Below, piece after piece: positions 50,275-59,178 of a stretch of 64,000 nucleotides of DNA. Both the position numbers and the translations under genes were made by a program. Source of the DNA: Triops longicaudatus (Eukaryota; Arthropoda; Branchiopoda; Notostraca; Triopsidae); the NCBI GenBank assembly GCA_022885665.1, contig JAGQDJ010000187.1:35784-99783 (forward strand), read 5' to 3'. Positions within the stretch are counted from its first letter, which is position 1, and the number at the start of each line of letters is the position of its first letter. The notes below the pieces were generated by a model. The model was not told the DNA's origin. It saw only the letters and a list, made by a program, of their open reading frames with translations, and did no database searches.

Positions 50275-50280
50275 AATAAA
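50275..50280 (+). terminator. Polyadenylation signal of TM2D1
   Basis: AATAAA 66 bp after the TM2D1 stop codon. Confidence 0.65.
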
Positions 50281-50715
50281 GCGTATTCGCGATTTATATC
50301 GCTGTTTCGGTACCGGACCACTAAAAGAGGAGCGCAAACTACCTAAAGTTCAGGTCTGATAATAAATAAAAATTTAATTTAATTTAAAGAATCCAAAATG
50401 AGCCGAATAGACACGAAAAATTAAACGCGCTTTGTTTTCAAAATACCTCCTGGCTGTAGTTTTAACTAAATGAACACTTACGAATTTGCTCAACGTATTC
50501 CAACCAGCGAGACGTAGTCAACATTACGCCCGGTAGATGGCATAACAATCAAGATCGAGCAGAAGCTTTTTATGTCGTTATATGTATTAAAAAATCTATT
50601 TTGCACATAATATGTAAAATTTTGGTCACTAGAGGAATACAGCAATGGGTATTTTAAAACTTTTTATCACGAACCAATGCCAAATTGATAGAGTGGGTGA
50701 ACGATGCCACGTAGA

Positions 50716-52703
50716 TCACCATGGCCAACAAGGATTCTCGCAATTTTGAAGCCAACTTTCAACATGCCCGCCATTGACTTCCATCAGCGTCGTGAAAACG
50801 GTCAACTTAAGAGGAAAATTAGTTATTTCTTACCAATAATCTTCTTTTTACGCGTTCTGTTACATATGGAATATTTTTCTAGCGTTCTATTTATTTTATA
50901 AATCCACTTTTATAGTTAATTCGGTTTTTTTCTACTCATTTTCTTAAAGCTTTTGCAAATATATTCACGTTAAAAATTGACATGCGAAGGAAAGAAGTAG
51001 ACTTACTTTATTGAGCACAGGTCGGGTGGCAAGGACGTTATAAAGGGTCGCTTTGTCGATATTTTGCTGACCGACCTTGTCCAGGCAAGTGACAGCGGGC
51101 GTTAAGCGATCATCAAAGAAGGGCGGTTTCTGCCAGTGATCGTAGTTGGTTTCGACCACGTACCAAGTGCTCATTTGGCCCACACTGGTCTCGCCTAGCC
51201 TCCACAGCTCTTTATCTTTCCTTCCGCGAGTGATGACACAACCCTATATAAACAAAATGTCAAAATATTAATCGTCTTCAGAAAAAAATAGTAACGATAC
51301 AAAATTAAAATATAAATATCTAAAAATTAAATATATTCAAACAAAAGAAAATAAAAAAAACTGAATTAAACAAACATAAAATTAAATAAATAAAAAAAGT
51401 AACATAAAAAAATATTAAAAAATACCTCATTAGAAGAGTTCCCTCCCACGATAAAATACATCGGGGCCAGAAGAGTGGCGTTTGCTAAGATGTCCACGGC
51501 ATTGTTGTAATCGCGCGCGTTTTCCAGAACGTCGCGCATCAAGAACCCCGCCCAATGAGCTGAATGATCGCCCAACAACCAGCGGAAAATGCCCACGAAG
51601 CCGCCATCGAGCGCAAAGCGTTCGTTTAGTGTTATGGAGAACAAGTCCTGCGAACAATAATACGGAAATATTACTTGAATTTAAGAATTTTACTGAAAAA
51701 CACTTAGAAACTCCTAACGCAACAATACTTAGTGAACACTAATGTTATACTAACAGGTCTCATGCCAGTTAGCGCTCCAATGTACCCCGCAAAACCGACT
51801 GTTGTGTACACCGTTTTGCCGCCTTTCTGGAAATCCAAATCCACCGCTAGAGGTCTTAAGGCTTCCGTCGTTGCCCAAGTATCGTTGGCAATATCCCACC
51901 TTTCCGTCAAAACTTTTTATTACTGATTTTTTAAAACTTTTTTATCAGTGATTCTTTTACTTTGTCGAATTATTTATTTTATTTTTATTTATATATATTA
52001 TTATTTAAAAAAAAATACCCCATAAACAGTCCAAAATCCATGTTTCGCGCGTGATACAGCTTTCCGTTCAGGTCTTGGGCAACAATGCTGGTGCAAACCG
52101 TAAAGACTTCGTAAAAGAGGTTATACAGCGTAATCTGACCTAAGGTCATGTTGCTTGCTCGTGCTACGCCTTTTAGTTCACCGTAGTAATGAGGCGGCAA
52201 GGTTTTGGCCATGTACGGCACGTACTTGTCGATCCAATTCATTAGTTTGCCGTTGAGAATAAATTTCGTAATTTTTTTGAAGTTTTCCAGCAGGGCTTGG
52301 GCCTAAAACAACACAAATTAGTCTTTAAACCAAGTAAATTTGGATTATAAGTATACAGCGTGTTTTTTGTCCGTCATGAGCCCATCCCAACGGTGTTCCG
52401 GATCCAAATCCAAATTGATCACATACTTCTTTAACTTATTCCTGTCAAAAAGAACATTATGTGATTGGACTTCCTTATACTTTGTTTTACATTAATTGAA
52501 TAAAAAGACAGTTCCTACAGAGCAGGTGGAGGATACTGATTAGCGGTGCATCCAGTAAAAGGCTCAATGGAAAATTTGCGGCTTGTGGTATCGAAAACAT
52601 CACGGATAAAAGTTTTATAAAACGGGTCCGATTTTTTCGCGCCTAGGGCGTTGACTTGGCATGCTAAAGCGACGCAAAATACGGCCAATGCCAGTTTCAG
52701 CAT
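50716..52703 (-). CDS. ASAH1: Acid ceramidase (N-acylsphingosine amidohydrolase)
   Basis: Lysosomal hydrolase of the N-terminal-nucleophile family that splits ceramide into sphingosine and fatty acid. Seven exons: 52519-52703, 52357-52441, 52019-52302, 51755-51899, 51426-51647, 51007-51243, 50716-50805; phases fit and give 415 residues (human 395). A signal peptide (MLKLALAVFCVALACQVNALG) is followed by the alpha subunit. The autocleavage/catalytic Cys is residue 160 in FTVCTSIVAQD, and HARNMDFG holds the conserved Arg and Asp (176, 179). Later blocks FAGYIGALTGMRP, SITLNERF, YFIVGGN, WYVVETNYDHW and the C-terminal NCENPCWPW all match ASAH1; the two terminal Cys are those of the human C-terminus. 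Related NAAA is possible, but the C-terminal extension and INLDL near the start favour ASAH1. An Inr-like CTCAGT lies 46 bp upstream of the ATG (52749-52754). Confidence 0.95.
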
Positions 52704-53629
52704 CTTTCCTGGCCTTAAACGCACACTCGACTAGACAGAGAAGTATACACTGAGCAACCTTAGACTTGTTTAAAAACAGTTTCCTTGCATAAAAGGAGTA
52801 ACCGAGGAATCACATGACTCACCACAACAATTAAAGTTTCTGTTTTCGTTTGGGGTTTGGCGAACAGCTGTGAGTTGCGAAACGCGATTGGCTGTTCACA
52901 CAAAAGCTGCTCGTAATCCTTCTTACGAGCTTTATCGCTACTATACAGCAATTACGGAGATGTAGCAACACATCTAGGTTCTGCAATAGGAAATTACTTG
53001 CAATAAATACGTATTCACAGTAGTTACTTTCTCTTGAAATAAAGAAATATGGACGAACGTCTGCAATTTACTGCATGATAACCCAGTGTCCTTGATGGAT
53101 ATCAAAATTCCTTCTCAGTAGGGCTGGCTATTCTGCATTGAAATTTTCTAAAAGTTTCACCTATTGCGATTCTGGTGGCCGAGTCCCTGAATAATAAATG
53201 GAATGTGTTCTTAATAGAGCAACTGCGTGTTCGTTACAGCATTTTATTCCGTTGAAATGAAGCCTTAGTCAGGAAGTTATTGCCGGAATGCGTGTGACAC
53301 TCCGTGGACTAACTGTGTCACTCGGTGACTATGATTATTATTGAAAAATGCCCACAAAATACAGAAACGAGCCATTCATTCCCATCTTAATATGATCACA
53401 ACTGCATACCATTTTTAATGCGTTACATAATAGCTCTCGAACACAAATTGCTCGTGCACCTATAGCATAAGACTTTTAATTCCTAAAATGTCAAATTCCA
53501 ACTTTCTCTGTGCGTATTTCATAAAAAAAAACCCACAAATTTCGTGTTTCTTGTCCCCCCAAACCGCGTTTCGCTCTTGGAACTGCTGAAATCTTTAGTC
53601 AGGAAATTTTTCCTAGCATCCATAGGTTA
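52704..53629. other. Intergenic, ASAH1 to small secreted-peptide gene
   Basis: Holds the ASAH1 5' flank (minus) and the 3' flank of the small secreted gene. No further gene or repeat was recognised. Confidence 0.5.
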
Positions 53630-54047
53630 TTAAACCTCGGTGAGCGTTTGCAATTCTGACGAAGACTCTGTGGATGATTCGTTGTCCATTCCTGGCCTAT
53701 GATGGCAATGGAGCCAACGCGAGCAAAACTTGTCCAGGAAGAACTTGTTCAAGCAATCGGCAGCTGGTCGAGTAGCTATAATTCGAGTAGCTTTAATTTG
53801 GCATACAAAGTTGTCGAGAAATTACCTGACATTTTTGCCGAATCGGAGCTTGATTCACCCTTACTCTGCCAACAGGATTTGTCGTTATTACAGGTAAAAA
53901 TAGCAAAAACGAAAATAAAGTGAAAAATAAATCTAAAAATCGATTAATGTGACACAAAATGTTTCTTACAGCATGTACAAAATCGGAAGCGGCCAAAGTC
54001 ACTGCAAGCACACACAAGGTGATAAGAAAAAAGGAAAATGTTCTCAT
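53630..54047 (-). CDS. Putative small secreted peptide, unrecognised
   Basis: Not a family I recognise. Exon 1 (53970-54047) codes a clear signal peptide (MRTFSFFLITLCVLAVTLA) ending VHA before donor gtaaga. Exon 2 (53826-53865) codes SKGESSSDSAKMS. Then two outcomes are possible: splicing of a 50-bp intron to 53630-53775 gives an 87-residue product with a Cys/His-containing segment (CLNKFFLDKFCSRWLHCHH) and an acidic Ser-rich tail; without that splice the frame ends at 53776 (NFSTTLYAKLKLLEL). The phases fit in both cases. A TATATAAG box at 54117-54124 lies 70 bp upstream of the ATG, as in the neighbouring secreted-protein genes. Exon 3's acceptor lacks a good pyrimidine tract, so the 3' half is the weak part. 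RNA evidence is needed. Confidence 0.45.
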
Positions 54048-54116
54048 CTTGCAGGTTTTGAAACGTCTAGGCTTCTTTGCAACAAGGCACTTTGAATCAA
54101 CAGCGAAAGTGCGTTT

Positions 54117-54124
54117 CTTATATA
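54117..54124 (-). promoter_or_regulatory. TATA box of the small secreted-peptide gene
   Basis: TATATAAG on the minus strand, 70 bp upstream of the start codon at 54047. Its presence is a main reason for accepting that gene. Confidence 0.55.
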
Positions 54125-54799
54125 CCAGCGAATGTCTGACAATAAACCACTTGTGCAGATATGCGAATTATTTCGTTTATTGTCATTTTGCAAGCTCTTT
54201 CTAAAACTCAAATTGCAAGGATTATTGCATTGCTTTTGCATTGTTAGTCATTGTTGTTAAGCCATGTTTGTCTTCTTAATTGCAACTGTATTGTCAGCCC
54301 TCTATTTTTTTAAGCAAACGTTCCAGAACAATGGCATGATTCGAAGGAATATGATACATCCACAAACGCAAGCATATGTTTTGAGCTTTTCGTTCTAACA
54401 ATTAGTCGCATTTTGCGTAATAAAATGCACAGTTCCGTAAAGAAAGGTTCCATAAAACAAGTAATTGTTGGCTCTGTTTTGTTTCTTATTGCACACGTAG
54501 CCCATTTTCGTTATGTATTATCAATAGGAGCTGGAAATACTGTTCAAATAATTTCAGTTAATGGCCGTTTTGCTACCATTCATTAAAATTGGCAAAGCGA
54601 TACAAATACAGCGCAATTTTTATAGATATTTTTTAAGAACTCGGAACGTTGAGTTCGAGTGAACTGTGTACATGCTTACGGTTAAAACGTCCCCAGTATT
54701 ACAGAGAAGCCTACGATTTGACAGTAAAACTTGACCAGTAGTATTTTAGAAAATAAAATATAAAATTAAGACAGAAATTAAAATTACATGGATAAGTAA
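54125..54799. other. Intergenic between small secreted gene and CBM14 copy A
   Basis: AT-rich, no open frame or repeat of note. It includes the 3' flank of CBM14 copy A and the upstream region of the small secreted gene. Confidence 0.5.
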
Positions 54800-54812
54800 G
54801 CTTTATTTGCAC
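54800..54812 (-). terminator. Polyadenylation signal region of CBM14 copy A
   Basis: Minus-strand AATAAA (54802-54807) inside a 13-bp block, gtgcaaataaagc, that is repeated exactly downstream of copy B (57237-57249). Confidence 0.55.
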
Positions 54813-54896
54813 CCACTCAAGTTTCTGTTTGAAACAACTGTATTGCAATCATTCATGGCAGACATTTTTAGTTTTAGTTCAAGCAATAAATCTTTA

Positions 54897-56291
54897 TTAT
54901 TTCCTTGGCAAAGGGAGATTAGCAATTTCAGAAAGGGTCGTTGTTTCTACTTCTTCCTCTTTATCGGTAGTGGTTGGCATACTGTGTTGCACCTCCTCAG
55001 CATCCAGATGGCGTCCGGGCATTGTTTCCGGTACGGCTTCATCCAATACCGTAGGCTCAACGATGGTTGTGGATTCGTTAATCTCAGAAATAACTGACTC
55101 TTCCTTGACTTGCTGCACAGCGCTTAAATCTTCCTCGGGGAGTTCGATTGTTGATTTTAAGGTTTCTCTAGCGTTCTCATTAGCCAAACCCACAGGTTTG
55201 GGTTCAATAAAGCCGGGTAAGACAGCTGGTCTTGTGTAAGGAACAATCACAGCTTCGTCAGCTATTTTCTGTTCGTTCGCCGATCTAGATGCCAGCTCTA
55301 CTTCGTTAAACAGCGGAAGGGGTTGAGGAATAAGCCCAATCTGGGCGTTTAACTGGTAAAAGCTTTTGCTTAGCCTACAGTCGACGTTGGCCCAGTGGTC
55401 GCAGACAAAGTATTGTTGGTTGAACACGGTTTCGTTGGGGCACAAGAAAGAGAATTTGTAGCTATCGTGGCAGATATGAAAAACCTATTTAAGAAAATCA
55501 ATTATATTCACAGGGAAATCTTATCAAGGGGCGGTGCACCTAAGCTGGGGACCATGCAGCCCTATAGATGGCATTGCAAGCACTATGGCTTCCTCACGTC
55601 ATCTAGTTTCAGTTACGAGAGCGGAAACTGGTGAATAACTCCCAAACTAATTGTCGGATTTGAATCCAGTTTTCTTTGAAAATTCGTTAAAAAAAATCTT
55701 AAAGTTAAGAATGCCTTAGGTGCACCGTAGCCTTAAATATACTTGACAAGCCGCTTCTTCGTCAGCGTAATAACCGTATTGCAACGGACACACGAAATTA
55801 GTTTGAGGCACGCTGGCGAAAGTCGGGTAAGGCAGTGGAGGTTGATCTTCTCTGTTTTCTGGGAAGTTCACAATGCGGAGGAAATCCGAGTTCTCGGCTA
55901 ACACAGGTCTGTTATTCTCATCGTTGGATTTCACGTCCAGAAGCAATGAACTCGGGCAATTGGGAGCGTTGCAATCCTGTTGACTTCCTTGAACCGAGGG
56001 CACATTTTCAGGTAAGGTGGGTATAAATTCAATCGAGAGATTTTTGTCGTTATCTTGTGCCTAAAAAGGAGAATTAAGTTTGAATAAAGGTTAATCATAA
56101 TCATTTCTTTGAATTCTTAGTTTCCGCAACCTATTCTAATCACTAAACCTGCAGCAACTGTACATTGGTGAAATGTAAGGATTAGTAGAAGACTTTGAGC
56201 CCAGTGACATTAGAAAGCAAACAATAAAATGATTTACCAGAACGGCAGAGCAAAAAGTAACCACGAACAGAAATTGTCGATAACACGCCAT
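54897..56291 (-). CDS. Secreted protein with one chitin-binding type-2 (CBM14) domain, copy A
   Basis: Three exons: 56238-56291, 55743-56060, 54897-55484; 319 residues. The signal peptide (QFLFVVTFCSAVLV) ends at the first intron. A linker with few Cys precedes one CBM14/peritrophin domain at residues 109-160, six Cys spaced x13, x5, x9, x12, x7, with the aromatic GYYAD and VCDHW motifs. The C-terminal ~160 residues are acidic, rich in Glu, Pro, Thr and Val, with no Cys. One-domain proteins of this kind (CPAP1/obstructor-like) sit in cuticle or chitinous linings (family knowledge). The exon junction falls between Cys2 and Cys3 of the domain, identical to copy B. TATAAAAG at 56338-56345 and an Inr-like CAGT ~32 bp below it mark the promoter. 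An AATAAA overlaps the stop codon, another lies at 54802-54807. Confidence 0.88.
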
Positions 56292-56310
56292 GATTGAAGG
56301 CTTGAGTACT

Positions 56311-56345
56311 ACTGTAAGCCTGAGAAAAACTTTGGAGCTTTTATA
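56311..56345 (-). promoter_or_regulatory. TATA box and initiator of CBM14 copy A
   Basis: TATAAAAG (56338-56345) followed on the minus strand by TACAGT (56311-56316), about 32 bp between the TATA start and the presumed +1. The start codon lies 20 bp further on. Confidence 0.7.
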
Positions 56346-57236
56346 AGTCATCCTTCAGCATTGAAGATGTCCTTTTCTTTCATTGTTGTCGTTGAACTAT
56401 GGATGAAGCGGGTCGGTATGGTAAACAACACTTCCACGTATGGAAAACTTTCACTTGTAGGGCAAATATTGCGCAGGAGTGTGGGTTCTTTCCAGCCCTT
56501 GAGCTTTGTTAGTTTTCTTATTTACATTGAAACCTTCTTGGGTTGACTTGGAATTCGTTTTTAACCATGAAAATTGTGCCAGGTGATGTCATGAACGCAT
56601 GACCTCGAGTTTAATATGTGCTTTTATGCGCGCTTTTTAGTAATGGAAGTAAAGGATGAGTTATCGCTGTATGGCAAAATAGGCGGTTTCAAGGTTCAGC
56701 CGATTTCGCTCATGCGTTTTGAATCATTGCACACCAAAGTTGGGTAAAGTCACAAGCAAAGTTCATGTTTTTATTTCAGAAATTTCCTCATACTGAGCAT
56801 CTACGTGAAACGAGCAAGAAATTCATTAATATTACGAAAGCGAAGGGTAGTATTTTTAGAATAATAGTCCAGTGAACTTTTGGAATTCTTTTCCAGTGTT
56901 ACGAACTTCGTTGTTTTACCTATAAAAAGGAAATTTTTCGTATGCGAAAAGACGAAACTTTGTTGAATATTTTTTTTTTTTAAATCTTCTGTCTAGACAA
57001 ACGTATCCTTTTCAATGCTAATTAGCCAGAAGGTTGCAAGCAAAGAAGAGACACCCAAAGCTCAATAGAGCTATTGAATACGTTAACATAATTTAGAGGG
57101 TTGTTTCCGTGAAATATCATAGCGTAACATCTCGTTAATGACATCATTCATGCACGTGAAAAAAAAGCGCAAGAAACATATCTCGCGGAACGTGCACAAG
57201 GTTACGAATTTACAATTCTAATTACGAATATGATCA
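56346..57236. other. Intergenic between the two CBM14 genes
   Basis: About 0.9 kb with the promoter-distal region of copy A and the 3' flank of copy B. One TTCATTGTT motif at 56379-56387, close to the copy A TATA box. Nothing else recognised. Confidence 0.5.
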
Positions 57237-57271
57237 GCTTTATTTGCACGGGTTGCTAGCTTGCATTTATT
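57237..57271 (-). terminator. Polyadenylation signals of CBM14 copy B
   Basis: Two minus-strand AATAAA motifs (57266-57271 and 57239-57244) 135-168 bp after the stop codon; the distal one shares a 13-bp block with copy A. Confidence 0.55.
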
Positions 57272-57406
57272 TGCGTTTTGAAGAATTGATATAAAGAAAC
57301 AGTCGCGGTCTTTTTTTAAATGCGTTGTATTTATATATTATCAGCCAATCATTGTCTACAATCTAGATTTTTCACAAAGAGTATGGCACAGAAGGCGTTC
57401 GGAGCG

Positions 57407-59057
57407 TTAGTAGGAGGATTTCTGGCTACGGGCGGCAGCACTGTTGTAAGCAGCTGAACGAGCAGCGTCAACGACTGCCGGGACGCCGTAGCCATTGTTG
57501 CTACGCTCAGCGGGGGCGGCGTGGTACGCATTGGTGTTGCGCGCAGCAGCAGCGTTGTCGTAAGAATTGCTGTTCCTGGAAAAACCATCTAAAGACCTAC
57601 GGCTCTCAGTCGTGGTAGGAATAACGCCGAAGTTTGCGTTGACGCCATAAGAAGCCGGAGCGTCGTTGCAATTGACGTTGAACCACCAATCGCAAGCCAA
57701 GAGAGGCTGCGAGAAAACGGTGCCGTTAGGGCACAAGAACGTGTACTTTACGTTGGCTTCGCAAACATGGTACACCTAGATAACAAACACCAAGAGTATA
57801 AATACCAACGTAATGAACCATTTCACGTGCTTTACTACGTTAAGAATACAGGTCAAAAAGGAAACAAGCAAATCACTAGCCATGAATGCTGCAGTTTTTA
57901 GACACTTGCTGCATTTCGTGAAGTGACTGTTTGATGGCGTTAGTGCCAATCGCGTGACAGCAAAGCATGCGTTACAGAATTGAGTGGAGTTTCATATTTT
58001 AACTGATTTATCGCATTTTTAAATGTATATCGTCAGTTACCTGGCACCGGGCTTGAACGTCAGCGAAATAGCCGTAAGAGAATTCCTGGTTTTCACAACG
58101 GAAAGAAGTCTCGGGCAAATTCTCTTGGGTGTAGATGGGGTAGTTTACGCCAGCTTCGCCGGGGATTTCGTCCACGTAGCCGTTATCGTTGCTACCGTCA
58201 CTACGAGCCTAATTTAACACAAAATCATAGGTGCGTGCCATTTTTATGAAATGTAGTTTTAAGCGAAAATCGCCATAAACTTCTTACATTGCTGCGTGTT
58301 TCGGGAACGGCGTAACTCGAGGCTGCATTGCGAACCTGATGAAAAAAAATCAAAGATAGCTTATTTTCGAGAAATTTTGTTATTCTAGTTATTAATAAAA
58401 AGATAAGGAAAGGGGTTAAAAGTGATAATGCCAAGTTTCAGAGCAAGATTCACGGTCTCCACACTACACTAGCGAAACACCGGCCATGTCAGGAGCGTTT
58501 TTAGCGAAATGTAAAAATAATTTGGAAAATTGTAATAAAGTCCAATAGTATGGAAAAGGCTAATAATTTTTGCGTATCCGAAAAAAAATACTTTTTGAGC
58601 GGATTTCTGAGAAAAATTATGCTAAAAGTTAACACAAGGAAAGTGTTGCAACGCCATCTAGTGCCGTTGTTGCAAGCTTTACTTGAAAGGGAGTCGCATT
58701 ACCGAATTCCTTACCCACCTGGACAGTAATTGAGTCGGAACTTGCACCGTAAGCGTTCTGGTCATTACGTTGAATGACGCCAACGGAAGTCTTTGAAGCG
58801 GAATTCGCAGTACGTGTTAACTCGACGCTGTAGCAAGTCGCCTGAACGAGTTACAACAGAATATTAAACGTTAAATGCGACTTCTCTTAGCTTGATCTCG
58901 AAGTCTCGCGGTGTTTTTACTAGCTTATAGTTAAATTTAGGTTTGGTTGTAAGCTATGTTTTCGGTTTTTAAGCACAGTTTTAAGTTTCAAAATTATGTA
59001 AGAATAATGAAATTTTACCTGAGCTACAAGAAGGGCAACAAGGGCTAAACGGAACAT
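57407..59057 (-). CDS. Secreted protein with one chitin-binding type-2 (CBM14) domain, copy B
   Basis: Five exons: 59019-59057, 58719-58841, 58288-58335, 58041-58208, 57407-57775, all phase 0; 248 residues. Signal peptide MFRLALVALLVAQ followed by ATCYS. The CBM14 domain spans residues 108-162 with Cys spacing x16, x5, x9, x12, x7 and motifs GYFAD, VYHVC, FLCPNGTVF and CDWWFNVNC. The C-terminus is rich in Ala, Asn, Ser and Tyr, resembling cuticular proteins. Paralogue of the gene just downstream: same strand, same intron position inside the domain, similar linker length. TATAAATA at 59171-59178 with TCAGT at 59141-59145 gives a textbook arthropod TATA/Inr pair. AATAAA signals at 57266-57271 and 57239-57244. 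Confidence 0.9.
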
Positions 59058-59140
59058 GTTTAAAACTGTTTTTAGCGCAAAGTTGAAGCTATTTCGAGCG
59101 TTAAGGCTCTTGGTACTGGAAGCTGAAGATGAGTCGGAGG

Positions 59141-59178
59141 ACTGATGCTTTTGCTGGTACATGGGCCTGGTATTTATA
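59141..59178 (-). promoter_or_regulatory. TATA box and initiator of CBM14 copy B
   Basis: TATAAATA (59171-59178) and TCAGT (59141-59145) on the minus strand, spacing ~34 bp, which matches the arthropod core promoter arrangement. The 5' UTR would be ~87 bp. Confidence 0.7.

Noticed and set aside
53699..53923. Plus-strand 74-codon frame opposite the small secreted gene
   Set aside because: The opposite strand has a signal peptide, TATA box and splice sites; this frame has none.
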